The position numbers and the translations under genes are program-made. A stretch of 64,000 nucleotides of DNA, from positions 5,683,917 to 5,747,916 of the forward strand of contig NC_026501.1 in assembly GCF_000182925.2 (NCBI RefSeq). The letters run 5' to 3'. The notes under the pieces were generated by a model, which made no database searches, was not told the DNA's origin, and saw nothing but the letters and a program-made list of their open reading frames with translations. This document shows, in pieces, positions 14,649 to 26,610 of this stretch. Positions within the stretch are counted from its first letter, which is position 1; each line of letters opens with the position of its first letter. This DNA is from Neurospora crassa OR74A (taxonomy: Eukaryota; Ascomycota; Sordariomycetes; Sordariales; Sordariaceae).

Positions 14649-17309
14649 TCAAGCAGATGGATCCGACTCTGGGATCGTGACCTTGGCCTCCTCCGCCTCC
14701 TGCTCAACCGGCAACACAACGTCCTTAACCGGATGCAACAGCATAGGCGGCAAACACATCCTCCCCTCGCCGCCGCGCATCGTCGACACCGTCTGGTCAT
14801 CGGCGCTATTATCCGGCTTCAGCTCGAACTGCTCCCCACCGTCATTATTGATCTTGAGCCCCAACCACCGCTTATACAGGTTAGCTGAGAACCCGGCATT
14901 ATAAAACCATGTCAGGCCCCTCATGTTATGCTCGCGGTTACCAAACACGGACGTCCTCGACCCGCCCGAGGCTCCGTTACGCCCGCCGTTGAGGATGTGC
15001 GCCATGTACTCGGTTGGCCACTCGCGGTCGACGAACAGAGGGTGAGGGGCAAAGACGGCCTTGTAGCCGTGGTGGAGCGCAACCGTGGCCGGCCACATCT
15101 CCGGGAAGGCATGGTGCTTTTTGAAGGCCGTCTCGCGGTGCATGGTAAGCAGCAGGCGGCGGGACATGCGGCTCGCAGTGATGATCTGGGCGCGCCGTGG
15201 CGGCTTGCCAATGTTGCCTGTTTCGTTGTAGCCCGTGATGTCGTCGGCCAGCTCCCAGGTGGTGCCCTCCGGGTTGAAGATGGGGTTGAGCGTAATCAAG
15301 TCGGCTTCCTCGCCAACGCCCCAGGCGTACTTGTCGCGCTCGTAGCTGGTGGGTGGGACGGGATCCCGGTCGTGCTCGAACCAGTCCTTCTCGTCCTTGG
15401 GCCGCTCCGGACCCCAGACGCTCTTCTCGCCCTTAGTTTTCACTTGGTTCGGCGATTCTTGTTTGTCCTTGTTACTGCCCTTCTTGATGGCATTGTCCCA
15501 GATGTTGTCGGCGCCGACGATGCCGTGCTCAGTTTGCACACGCGCCATCTGCTTGAAGTCGTCCCAGGTGCCGTGCACGTACGGCATGTAGAACCGCGCG
15601 TTGCGCTCCCACAAGCCCTTGCGCGGCTGCTCTTTGGCCCAAGCCTCCAGCTTGGATAGCAGGTCGTAGTAATGGCCGGTGTAGCGGATGTCCATTTCCC
15701 ATTGCCAAAAGTGTTCATACTCGGGGTGCTTATAGGCAAAGTACTGCATAGCCATCTGCAAGCCACGATAGGAACCATGGACAGGCAGTTCAGGGCCCTT
15801 GGTCCAAAGGTCGCGGACACCCTGATAGATGGCGAGCATTTGGGTTTCAGACCACAAAGTTACCATACCACGGAATTCTGCGGGGATGGTGTCGTTGATG
15901 CGTTTTTGGTAGGCCTCGTCGTCGGCCCAGACGGGATTCTTTCCGTCATTGCGTACCTGTACCAAGAGATGTACATCGTAGCGACCGCCAGAGGCGAGAG
16001 ATAGTTCAGCCACAAGGGCGCGAAGATTGAGAATCTTCTCGGCGTTCCAGTCGATCTCGTCCCAGGCTCTGATAACAAGGGCGGACCGAGGAACATCGCC
16101 CTTTGGTTTGGGTACTTCAGGTGTGGCGGACCCGTTTTCTTTTTCTCCGGCAGGCTTCGTAGTAGCCGTCATCTCGGAAGATTGGACGTCCGCTCTGGTC
16201 TTCAGTTCTAATTTTCCGTCTTGCTCCTGGATATAGAAGCCTTGAAGAGGGTTCTTATGTGCTGCAACTGGCTTGTAACGGCCTTCATTGGCTTTAAAGC
16301 ACCGCCGTTGAGCTTCAGCCCAGTCGATGTTGCTGCTCCAATCCACCTGTTTGGTCGATTTCCAGACCTCATCAGCTCCAACTCGGTCGCCGTGCTCGCC
16401 AACCCCGAGGCCTCCTGTCTTGACCGAATAGCCATAGCCATACGGGCCATATCTGCCGAATCGGTCGAAACATATGTCTTCGGGAAGAGAAAGAAGCTCG
16501 TAGGAGCCGACAACATTATCCGGAAATCCACTGGGGCGGCCATCGTAGTATTGGATTGGGGGAATCCGTATCGATTTCTGTTCGTCGAGGAGACACTCCT
16601 GGAATCCTTGACGGCTGTTTGGAACAACCGAACCCGGATGGTCCAGGAATGACTTGCTTGGTGGTATGGCCTTGGGTGCCGCTGATGAGCCCTCTGCAGT
16701 ATCTCTCTTGCCAGACTTGTCCCCTTCCTCCTGCGCGGAGGGCGCACTTGCATTGTAGGGAGCTTCATCTTCAAACCTGGGATATTGGGGCACATTTTCC
16801 TCAACAGGTACCAATGTCTTGAGTCCGCCATAGTATCGGGTAAGAAACTTGAAGTTTTCCCACGGCGGCGGAGGTGGTGGCTTTTTCTCGACCTTCCCTT
16901 CAGCTATCCTTCTGTTTTCCATCTGGCTTGCTCGCACGAGACCGAAAATGAAGACGACAATGGTCGTGATCAAGGCGATACACAATACTCGTATAACCTT
17001 GTTTGGTAGTCTGTAGAGATGTCTTCGAGGGGAGCGGCGCTGGGAGGTGGGCGACAGCCTTTGCGCCATCAGCCCGGAGTTCGAGGAAGCTGAGGAGGAG
17101 GCATGTCGAGACCGTCGAGGGTCAGGTCTGGATCGTGAAAAGTCATCGGAGGAATCACCGGAGGAGTAATCGTCCGAAGAACCATCGACATCGGAGTAAC
17201 GTTCCTTCGTAGGTGATGATGAGCTTGTAGGGTTCAGCTGCTTGTGCATGGGCAACTTGGGACGTTTCGCATCGCGCGACCGCAGCGGGTTGAGGTTACT
17301 TAGCCCCAT
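14649..17309 (-). CDS. DUF3405 family type II membrane protein
   Basis: Single exon, 886 aa. The start is the first in-frame ATG (17309), in a good CCACCATGG context; the open frame upstream has no ATG. Residues 1-104 are Ser/Arg-rich and cytosolic-looking. One transmembrane helix follows (about 105-125), then a short stem with six prolines and a large lumenal domain. The block from about residue 390 on (SALVIRAWDEIDW, VQVRNDGKNPVW, FWQWEMDIRYTGHYYDLL, GADNIW) is typical of the fungal DUF3405 family. The Golgi glycosyltransferase-like layout (short tail, anchor, stem, catalytic-looking domain) and a nucleotide-sugar-fold appearance suggest an enzyme acting on glycans, but that is inference; no substrate is known to me. 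It is convergent with emp24 and divergent from the next gene. Confidence 0.82.
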   Translation of the reverse strand: MGLSNLNPLRSRDAKRPKLPMHKQLNPTSSSSPTKERYSDVDGSSDDYSSGDSSDDFSRSRPDPRRSRHASSSASSNSGLMAQRLSPTSQRRSPRRHLYRLPNKVIRVLCIALITTIVVFIFGLVRASQMENRRIAEGKVEKKPPPPPPWENFKFLTRYYGGLKTLVPVEENVPQYPRFEDEAPYNASAPSAQEEGDKSGKRDTAEGSSAAPKAIPPSKSFLDHPGSVVPNSRQGFQECLLDEQKSIRIPPIQYYDGRPSGFPDNVVGSYELLSLPEDICFDRFGRYGPYGYGYSVKTGGLGVGEHGDRVGADEVWKSTKQVDWSSNIDWAEAQRRCFKANEGRYKPVAAHKNPLQGFYIQEQDGKLELKTRADVQSSEMTATTKPAGEKENGSATPEVPKPKGDVPRSALVIRAWDEIDWNAEKILNLRALVAELSLASGGRYDVHLLVQVRNDGKNPVWADDEAYQKRINDTIPAEFRGMVTLWSETQMLAIYQGVRDLWTKGPELPVHGSYRGLQMAMQYFAYKHPEYEHFWQWEMDIRYTGHYYDLLSKLEAWAKEQPRKGLWERNARFYMPYVHGTWDDFKQMARVQTEHGIVGADNIWDNAIKKGSNKDKQESPNQVKTKGEKSVWGPERPKDEKDWFEHDRDPVPPTSYERDKYAWGVGEEADLITLNPIFNPEGTTWELADDITGYNETGNIGKPPRRAQIITASRMSRRLLLTMHRETAFKKHHAFPEMWPATVALHHGYKAVFAPHPLFVDREWPTEYMAHILNGGRNGASGGSRTSVFGNREHNMRGLTWFYNAGFSANLYKRWLGLKINNDGGEQFELKPDNSADDQTVSTMRGGEGRMCLPPMLLHPVKDVVLPVEQEAEEAKVTIPESDPSA

Positions 17310-19972
17310 GGTGGAAATGGGAACTGAGATACTACATAAAATAGCAGGGTCAGGCTCAGGGCTTCTGAGGCAGAAAGCAAACCATAGCTCGATGAGATGT
17401 TTCCTCACAGTTAACACCGTTTGTCGCAAACCGTAGAGGCGTACATATGCCTGGCTCGATCGCAATACCTTGAAGAATAAAAGAAGCTCTGCAAGTCAGC
17501 TAAGGAATGAGCCTAGGGTAGAACCAGCAGACGCCGGGTCCTTGTCGCGTCGGGTGTCGTGTACTGAATGCTGAATTATCGCTAACTGACAACCCCGAAT
17601 AAAAAGAGGCCTGTAAATACACGCTTCTCAGAATGTTGAACTGATCATAAAAAATCGCATTCCTCTTCCGAAAGGTGCATCCAGCGACGGAGAGTTCTAG
17701 GAGGCTGGTCCTGCATCCCGGTTAACCTTGGCGTTTTCGTGCGGAGACCCCGCATTGATTGGCTGTGGAGGCTGCAGTGTGTTGACGCAGGCGAGGACAT
17801 CGATGCGTCCGTTTGCCGTTGAGCAGCGCGTTTTGAGAACGGAAAGGCATGATACGCGAATCGAATCGCACCTAAACCACCAGCATCTACTATGTAACCT
17901 TGGGAGGTTGGTCTCGAGTTCCACGACCTCGACAGCTTAGCCCATCAGAAGGAAGAGGACAAGGAGTCTCTAGCCATGACAGAATGTTGTCCCTATCTCG
18001 CAGTGTTGATAGGGTGTGTTTCTTCTCGGCGTTCTTTGTCATATCGACTGGGTGTTGACATGTACGCCAGACAGATATTGGGCAGTTCGTGCTGCTATTG
18101 GTGAGTGTGAACCTCCATTGTCTGAATCTGTGAAGAGAGAACGAAGGTTCGACGACTTCAGGGTCGTGAGGGTGTCACCTGAAGTGGGGTAGAAGCAGTG
18201 CCGTCCAATCGCAGTCACCTAGTGAATCCATGTTGTCCACGAGCCGGGTCCACGGATGACGTCGACCCATGGAGAATGATAACCTAACGACGACGACTTG
18301 TTTCAGCCTTCGGACGACGACGACGACATTCGCATTCCTCACACTACCGATGTTGATTCGGATATTGAATCTAATATGTTTGCTTCGTTATGGTGTGCTT
18401 GGCATACCCAGGCCGGCTTGATTTCTGCAAAGCCATAAATGAGGTTTGAGGAGAAGCCAAGGACGAAGGAACAGTCCTGCTGACCACTCCCACCTCAACT
18501 TCAGGCTAGAGAGAGTCGAGCCTCAGTCTGAAATGCGGAGGTTCATCATTATGATATTTAGTCTGAAACGCGGCCACGCTACCTCTACACGGGATAGACG
18601 GTTAGGAATGTTCCACCGTAAGGTAGCCATGAGACATTCCATGCCACTGGGTTGAGGCAGCTGTTTGAGGTCCGGTCTTCCAGAGGTGAGCATTCACAAA
18701 TCCAGAACGTTGAAACTAATTGCGTGAGCCGTGGTTTCTATACCAAACACCGACCAGCCCTCTCGTTGGCACCCCGCAGACTTCATGTCATCGAGATTAC
18801 TAGCAAACGAGGGTTTTCCTCAGTCATACCGATGGCCGTTAAGAGGCACATCACTTGTCCGCTCTTTTTGACCCGAACCACTCGGTCCAACGATATGTTT
18901 GAGTACTCTCTTTGAAGTAATTTGGTTTTGGACATGCCATCCTCAATCAAAGTGCTTAACGGTCTCTTTTGTCTGATACCATGTTCCCAAAAATTTGTCA
19001 TACGAGTTAGCGGGAGTACGAACAGATTATACAAAAAAAAAACCAATTAAACACGGTTCAAACGACAACGTACCCAGCCCTAAACGGGCAGATGCATCAT
19101 AAACCGCTGTTATGATGTAGGTGGGGACATTTTACCCGAACCAGCCAGTCTAGTATGTCAGTCCGAACGTCGAAAGGTCCTCTCTTCGATGTGACAAGCA
19201 ACAGCAGGTTTGAAGAAGAGCGGATGCCGCCAGCTTGTTATCTACGCCTATTTAGTAGGACATCTGCACACCAGAGGTACGATATAACTAGTCGTGCAAT
19301 CTATGGTATATCATCGTTGGTCCGGGTGGGGTTACATGGTTGAAGTGTGGTGGCTTCGCCTTCATTTTTCCTTCACAAAGGTAGGATACGGTATGCCTTG
19401 ACATGCTGTCATTGGGATCTTTCGTCGTCTTGTCTTTTCTTCTTTGTTCTCAAAACAACATTGTGCACGTTCGATTGTCTGTTATCATTGCTATTAGGCA
19501 TTCGGCACGTGCTCGCCGACATCTCATATCACAACGGCTGCCAGCCATCGCTTCGAGTCTCACTTCAAGTCTGTCGGAGCTGTGATATAAGACTTCTATC
19601 TGGTTGGGCATCATCATCAGCACCACCACTACCTGCCGCATAACAGGCTGCGCAAAGGACTTGCATCCCGACTGCACGTCTTTTCATGTAACGAAGAAAC
19701 GCATCACACCCGTCTGTGCACCTGTAGGTACAGCCTTTGCTTGATCACTCGCATTCCCCTTCGTCATACAAAAAGCCGCTGTCGCCCAGCCAAACTCGGC
19801 ATTTCTCAACCATTGTTGCTGGGACCACCAACAAGTTGTGTTCGATAACGAACGTCCAAGAGGACGATCAAAGCCCTTTGGTCTTTGGACCTCTCAAACA
19901 CATCATCCACCTTTACTGAACTCCCACCAAGAACAGCGACGACGACCTCAGTCGCCAACCGCCACTCCTAAA
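17310..19972. other. Divergent promoter region of the DUF3405 and luciferase-domain genes
   Basis: 2.7 kb without a supportable gene; the longest open frames are under 90 codons. It contains two short GAC-type trinucleotide clusters (about 18288-18298 and 18314-18330). From about 19735 to 19970 the plus strand becomes C/A-rich with few G, as expected for the 5' leader of the gene that starts at 19973. Confidence 0.5.
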
Positions 19973-21171
19973 ATGTCTCTCACAGTAACCTCCGAAACCC
20001 CAAAGATGCCTTCTGCCTTCTCCCAACCAACCTCCTCATCCTCCGACGAGCCCGTGACAGCGACCTCCTCTCAAGTTAACATGGTAATCCGGCAAGACCC
20101 TTTCTACATAACCCTAGACGCCTCCGCTCTCCTCGCCGTTTCCATCCTGACCGTCCTGGGGATGCACTTTGTGCACCGCGCTTTGCTCGAAGCCACCATC
20201 ATCTCCGTGCCCATCATGCTGCTCATCCACAACGACTATCTCAACTTTCTCAAGCTCGGCCCAGGCGGGACACCCCCGACGCCATCGGGCTACGCCCGGC
20301 TGACTTTTTATCGCCTGTTCACCATCCGCGACCCGTTGCAGGCGCCGGAGAGAGATCCGAGTCAGCTTCCCTCTGCGGGGATACTGGCCATCAATAATAA
20401 TAATAATAATACTACTAATGATCCCACCGGGCACAATGACAACGACAAGGCAGCAGCCTCCTCCGGTGGTCTCCCCTACCGCCCCGGCCCGCGCCCCTCC
20501 GTCGCCGGCCTCGCCCCGCAAAGACAACTCAACCAGGCCGGCCCCCTCCCCATCTACAACGCGCTGCGCAGCTCGCTCGAGTCTCTTGCGCAACGATACC
20601 CGAACCAATTCGTCACCGCCACGTCTTGCCTAGAAAAACACGGCTTCGCCTTGTTCTCGCGCCATCCCGTAAACGTCTGTGGAAACGGGGAGATCTGCCA
20701 TATCCATACGCATTCTGACCGGAGCATGCACACGAATCTGCATCCGGACGATATCAAGGAGGTGTTGGAGAAGGGTTGGGGGGAAAGACATCCTATGGCT
20801 TGGTCGACGAGGGGTCATCGTCGTGGTGGTGGTGGTGGTGGTGGTGGTGGTGGTGGTACTACTTCTGGTGGAAAAAGGGGGGAAAAGGGGGAATCTTCTT
20901 GGTGGTGGTGGTGGTGGTGGCCGGTGAGGAGTCCGGTGCCGGAGACTTTTACTATGGTTTATGCACCTAGAGGTGAGTAATCAATTCCTATGATCTTGTT
21001 TGTGTGGCCCAACAGAGATGGAGATTGAGGTGGATGGGCTGACAAGACTGTGTGGCGTGAACAGATGAAAATGACCTACGAATTGTTTGCAAGATCATCG
21101 AGGCGGCGATTTGGTATACCGCTTGCGAGAAGGTTGAGATCGTGCCGGAGTCTGTCAAGGCTTCAAATTGA
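19973..21171 (+). CDS. Luciferase-domain (DUF5519-like) membrane protein
   Basis: Exon 1 is 19973..20972 and exon 2 is 21065..21171; the intron starts GTGAGT, ends ACAG, phase 1. The product is 368 aa. Two hydrophobic segments lie at about 50-68 and 71-87. The soluble part contains the conserved block EICHIHTHSDRSMH and WGERHPMAW (about 238-275) and, after a low-complexity insert, VPETFTMVYAPR and CKIIEAAIWYTACE, which I recognise as the fungal/bacterial domain named Luciferase in domain databases (DUF5519). The biochemical role of the fungal proteins is not known to me, and light emission should not be assumed. The insert holds eleven Gly (285-295) and seven consecutive Trp (310-316), both from GGT/TGG microsatellites. 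The start was chosen as the ATG after a CCTAAA leader; the frame is open further upstream, so a longer N terminus is possible. Confidence 0.75.
20825..20920 (+). repeat. GGT/TGG microsatellites coding for poly-Gly and poly-Trp
   Basis: Eleven GGT units at 20825-20857 and, after a G/A-rich spacer, seven TGG units at 20900-20920. The same repeat unit is read in two registers, giving poly-glycine then poly-tryptophan within one exon. Confidence 0.9.
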
Positions 21172-22386
21172 GGGAGGAGCTTGAGGATGGTATTGGTAAG
21201 TCGAGAGTTGGACCAAAGGGAAAAGACATGTTAACTGGGGGAGGTGCGAGATTACTGTATCCGCGATACAGACGAGACCAATCGGTTAACGAGATACTTG
21301 GATTGTACCGAAGAGCGAGGTTCGCAACGAAGCTATTGCACAATGGTTAAGCGCATGGTGTTCAGGTGTTGGGTTCATGTCGGTATTGCCTGTCGGTATA
21401 TGGCTGTTATGTTTTGAGTGTCTGTACATTCTCAGCGGTTAGCTTCTTGAGATTGATATTTCAAAACGGTTGTTACATCACCCTTCAAAAACGCCTAACA
21501 TGTAAAAGTGACATTGCTCAGCTCCTTAGGTTTTTTTTGTATCCAGAAGAAAAAGAGTAGTTAGATTCCAACTCATTCCCGACGAATGTTGTTTTCGGCG
21601 AACCACGAGGGTACATGCCGGAGTTAATCAGAGCGTCAAAATGATCAATCGTCGACGGAGGAGTCAATCACACTAGTGGTAACGAGCCAGATCTTCGTCG
21701 CGAAAGGAAAAAAAAAAAAAAGCCCGTTAAAGTTATAAACAAGACTACAGTATTTAAGCTTGCTTACATCCACATGCAATTCTTTCAACCACCCCTTCTT
21801 TCCTCCTTTCTTTCGATCTTTCCACCTCTCTCTGTCTCTGTCTCTCTCGACTGCGTCTAAGGTATGATAACCATAATCCAAAGTTGGTCGAGAGCAGAAT
21901 TTAAGGCATTCGTCCAACCGCTGAAGCCTGACCACCCGATTTAGGACCCTTGATTCGGTTGTTCTTCTTTTCCAACCCTCGCTTGTCGTTTCCTACCTTC
22001 CCTTCCATCCCGGGCTATATGCAATATTCATGTATGCTTCTTTCTTTCCCAAAAACCTGTACAATGGACGCACACATGGACAGTCGCAAAGCACGTAGAA
22101 AAAAAACCAACCGCGTCAACCAACTCAGCCAAGGGCTCCATTGATATCGCACCCCATTTAGCGAAGTATCAGGAGAGCTTTTTGGCGGATTTGTTAACGT
22201 CTTTTGTTGATAATTTCGTATGTTGCACCACCACCTGTGATCATAGAAAAACATCGACCGACCGGACCGACTCCGACAATGGCACCATGTGAGGTTATAA
22301 CTCATGAAGAACGCCTTTTCTTCAGCGGATAAAACACGACTCCATTATCGAATTCGTATCATAAAATCGCGCAGTCGTTGAGTTCC
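21172..22386. other. Convergent 3' flanks of the luciferase-domain and sdh1 genes
   Basis: 1.2 kb between two stop codons, AT-richer, with an A run at about 21709-21721 and a pyrimidine/TCTCTG tract at 21785-21850. No open frame is longer than 96 codons. It probably holds both 3' UTRs and little else. Confidence 0.55.
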
Positions 22387-24959
22387 TTAGTAGACACGCT
22401 TGAAAGGAGGAACAGGAGGGCACTCCTTCTCGTCAAGGGTCGTGTCAATGACACGGCGGTAACCGAGCTCGATCTTGCCGTGGGGCTGCTTCTGCCAAGA
22501 GAGGGTGTGCTTCATCCAGTTCTTGTCGTCACGCTCGGGGTAATCCTCACGGGCGTGGGCACCACGAGATTCCTTGCGGTTGGCGGCGGAGACGGCGGTC
22601 TGGGTGCTGTATTCGCAATTTTGTCAGTATATATTCACCAATTCTTTTTCTCAAAATCATCGCAAGGGCCACTTACGCGCAAGTGAGCAAGTTGCGGAGC
22701 TCAAGGGTCTCGACGAGATCAGAGTTCCAGATCATGGAGCGGTCCTTGATGCCGACCTGGTCGAACATCTGGTCGACCTGGGTGATCTTCTCAACACCCT
22801 CATCAAGGGACTCCTGGGTACGGAAGACGGAGACGTCGCGCTGCATGGTCTTCTGCATGGCGAGGCGGATCTCGGCGGTGCTCTTGGGGCCGTCGGAAGT
22901 GCGGATCTTGTCGAGGACCTCGATGGACTCGGAACCGGCATCGGCCTCAATGGGCTTCAGCTTGGAGCCAGGAGTGAACTTGTCACGGATGGTGTGGGAG
23001 ACGGCACGGCCGAAGACGACCAAGTCGAGAAGAGAGTTGGCACCAAGGCGGTTAGCACCGTGGACAGAGACGGAAGCAGCCTCACCGCAAGCGAAGAGAC
23101 CAGGGACAACCTTGTCGTTGCCCTGCTCATCGACGGTAAGAACCTCACCAGTGTAGCGAGTGGGGATACCACCCATGTTGTAGTGAACGGTGGGAAGGAC
23201 GGGGATGGGCTGCTTGCGGACATCGACACCAGCGAAGATACCGGCGGTCTCAGAGATACCGGGGAGACGCTCGGCGAGAATCTCGGCGGGGAGATGGCTG
23301 AGCTGGAGGTAGATGTGGTCCTTCTCAGGGCCGACACCACGGCCCTCGCGGATCTCCATGGTCATGGAGCGGGAAACGACATCACGGGAGGCGAGATCCT
23401 TGGCGGTAGGGGCATAACGCTCCATGAAACGCTCACCCTCAGAGTTGAGGAGGTAACCACCCTCACCACGAGCACCCTCGGTAATCAAGCAGCCGGCGCC
23501 GTAGATACCGGTAGGGTGGAACTGGACGAACTCGAGATCCTGGTTAGGGAGACCGGCACGGGCAACCATGGCGGAACCGTCACCGGTGCAGGTGTGGGCG
23601 GAAGTGCAGGAGAAGTAGGCGCGTCCGTATCCACCGGTGGCGAGGACGGTGTTGTTGGCGAGGAAGCGGTGGAGAGTGCCGTCCTCCTGGTTGTAGGCGA
23701 GGACACCACGGCACTCGCCATCCTGCATGATCAGGTCAACGGCGAAGTACTCGATGAAGTAGTTGGTGTTGTGGCGGAGAGACTGGCCGTAGAGGGTGTG
23801 GAGAAGAGCGTGGCCGGTACGATCGGCAGCAGCGCAGCAGCGGTAGGCCTGGCCACCCTTGCCGAACTCCTTGGACTGACCACCGAAAGCACGCTGGTAG
23901 CTGTAGAGAGTGTAGACTGTAAGCAATCATCCTCGGGCGCTCCGGACCGCACGGTTTCCCGGGTTAGAGACTTACATCTTGCCGTCCTCGGTACGGGAGA
24001 AGGGGCAGCCGTAGTTCTCGAGCTCGACAATGGAGGCGGGAGCCTCGCGGGTCATGTAGTGAATAGCATCCTGGTCACCGAGCCAGTCGGAGCCCTTGAC
24101 GGTGTCGTACATGTGCCACCTCCAGTCATCCTCGTGCATGTTGCCGAGCGCAGCGTTGATACCGCCCTGGGCAGCGACGGTGTGAGATCTGGTGGGGAAG
24201 AGCTTGGAAATGCAGGCGGTGTTGAAGCCGGCCTCGGCGAGACCGAAAGCGGCACGGAGACCGGCACCGCCGGCACCGACAACGATGGCATCGTACTCGT
24301 GGTCCTGAGAAAGGGGAGATCGTGTCAACACCTCTTGGGCGGGATTTTCCATGTGATCGGATAGCAGGGGATATCACGTACGATGACATGGTACTTGCTG
24401 CTGAGATGGGGAGAAGCCTCCTTAGCACGGAGAGGACCGGGAGCGATGACGCGGGCTGTGATGACGCCCGTTAGCCTTGGGTGAACATGAACAGTAGTGC
24501 CCTTTGCGGCATCCGTGAAGCGCAGTGCGTGCGACGGCGGAAGGCGGAACGGGGAGATCGGAGCGTGGGAGGACGGGATGCTTCGGACTCACCGGCCGGC
24601 CTTGTCGAGGAAAAGGCTCTGTTCTGGACTCTGCTGGCGGCACGCGCGAGCTGGTGTGAAGACGAGACTCTGGTCAGTGACAATGTTCTTTTCTCTCGGT
24701 GTGTGTAGACTGCTGCGCTTCCTGTCTCCATGTGCACAATACTGCGACTGGAGATCCCCAAGAGCTTCGTTCTCTCTCCTCATCCTCCTCCTCCTCCTCC
24801 TCCTCCTCCTTACGACCTGATTTCTCCCCGCTTTTGTTCCTCGGCTCTGCAAGGGTGCCAATGCGCGCACGCAAAACAGCACCGAGGTCCAGATGAATGA
24901 ACAGGAAAAGCACTCACCGTGGGCGCCGCAGCCAACTTTCTCCAAGCCAAAGAGGACAT
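22387..24959 (-). CDS. sdh1: Succinate dehydrogenase flavoprotein subunit, mitochondrial
   Basis: Six exons: 24918..24959, 24593..24650, 24382..24455, 23976..24304, 22677..23900 and 22387..22606. All GT..AG junctions keep frame; the product is 648 aa, the normal SdhA size. The first three exons encode an Arg/Ala/Ser-rich mitochondrial presequence ([13 protein letters not shown] onward). The mature part has the FAD-binding [12 protein letters not shown], the covalent-FAD histidine in [11 protein letters not shown], the active-site region [23 protein letters not shown] and the C-terminal REDYPERDD block. It oxidises succinate to fumarate in complex II and the TCA cycle, passing electrons to the iron-sulfur subunit. 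Intron 1 holds nine CCT units. Strong codon bias leaves a long antisense open frame over the coding region, which I regard as an artefact. Confidence 0.96.
24784..24810 (-). repeat. (CCT)9 microsatellite in sdh1 intron 1
   Basis: Nine CCT units on the plus strand (AGG on the transcribed sense), inside the first intron of sdh1. Confidence 0.85.
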
Positions 24960-26610
24960 TGTTCAACAACACTTCACTACTACTGACAGTCGGTAGGTGA
25001 GTAGGTGAGGTGTCGAAGGGGGGGGAGGACGGGCGGGACGGGATGGTGGGTTTTTGGGGATAGGTAGGTAGAGGTAGTGGTAGGATGGACGGGTACGACG
25101 GGAATGGAGTGGGTTGGTGGTGGTGGTGCTGGACGGCGTGGCCCGGGTTGGATTATTACAATTGCGAATTTCCCTACGGGCTCGGGAGTCGGGGTCACGT
25201 AGCAAATATTTGACAATTGGTTTCTACACTACACCCACACCTCACTCACTCGGAAGCCGACCCAGTGGCACTTTGGCCTGTTGGACTCGAGAGCACCTCC
25301 AGTTCCCTTGCTTGCCGAACGAACGGGCACCGCAACCACATCCATCCTCACTGAAAGATACCTTCCACTTCCGCACGACCCAAAAGTGGGCTTGCCACTG
25401 TCAGACAAAAAGGACGTCCATGCAGGGCAGTTTCGGTTTCGATGGTTCCAAGACCCGATCCGCACTCACTCGACCAAAGAGCCGACCAATCACAAACAAT
25501 GTATTACCCGAGTTGCCGGCATGTGGCCCGCGCTACGTCTGGCTCCACCGTCAACCGCCGCCCCGTCGAGGGTCGCCGTCTGCTCTTCCGTGCCCCTCCA
25601 CAAGCTGCCCTGTCGAGCCTCAACGATCCGGATGCTGACAAACCCCTAACCCTCTACACTACACAGCGATCAGTGCCTGGCTTCCACTTTGTTCTTACCG
25701 TAGGCTGGCGAACGCGCAGCCAGGGCCAATGGCGTGTTAGCCTCGGATGATGCCCGTGATCTCTGTTCCCTGCAGAGACCCGAGAGATCTAAGAGAACGA
25801 CAACTTCCAAACCCGGCGCATCTCCTTCTTTCTCTCGCCGTTGTTGTTGTTGCTGCTCCAGAAGACTCTCGTCTCTAGCCCTCCAACACCATGACGACGT
25901 CTTCCATCTAGATTCCAAAGACAGGTCACGTTATCATTGTTGTGGGCGCCGACTTGAGATTCGCTGGAGGTGTATCCAAAAACATGTGCAGGCGGTGCCT
26001 CTACGGTGGGGTCGTCCTTCTAAGCCAAATATTTATCCTCGGCATGCCAACTACCAACCACTCACGGACAGCCAAATCGAACAAACCCCTGAACGTTGTC
26101 GTCCTGTAGTGTGGTGTACAACACCTGTCATCCGGGACATCCCAAGAACACATCGATACATAATAGGTTTATAACGAGAAACTACAAACATTATTTGAAC
26201 CGTTATGAAAAGAACTACAGGACATTAGGTGCTATACTACTCGCATTCTTCCCCACTCAAACTACTACCAACTAAGGCATCATACTCTCCTTCCTCATCT
26301 TTGCTCCAAACATATCGCCAGTGATGTCATGCTATACCCGAGAAATCCGTGTACGTATTGCTCTGTATCGTAAATTCCGCCGGCATCCCTGTTCGGTTCG
26401 TCCGGCTCATGCCGGCGAACCCTCACTTGTGTTTAGTTTCTCTCTGAAGTTCCATGATCCCGAAACACCCCCATACCATACTTTGTCTTTGGGATGATGG
26501 CGATAATCATTACTCTATTGTCATTTGACTTATCAGTAACATACGTTGTAGAGTTGTGACTCGCCCGCAAGCCCTCTACACCAGATCACACTAGACTAGA
26601 CTGCACTGCA
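24960..26610. other. sdh1 promoter and 3' flank of the PX-domain gene
   Basis: 1.65 kb. The part next to sdh1 (24960-25130) is rich in GGTAGGT and GGTGG-type runs, pyrimidine-rich on the sdh1 sense strand, as expected for its core promoter. A 174-codon plus-strand frame (25114..25638) overlaps other frames and has no domain. The right third (26170-26610) is AT-richer 3' UTR. No gene is supported. Confidence 0.55.

Noticed and set aside
22574-24364. 596-codon plus-strand open frame opposite sdh1
   Set aside because: It is exactly antisense to a highly codon-biased gene, crosses its exon-intron borders, and has a monotonous Val/Glu/Gly/Leu/Thr composition with no domain; codon bias that avoids TTA/CTA in sense removes antisense stops.
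25114-25638. 174-codon plus-strand frame upstream of sdh1
   Set aside because: Lies in the sdh1 promoter, overlaps other frames, no homology pattern.
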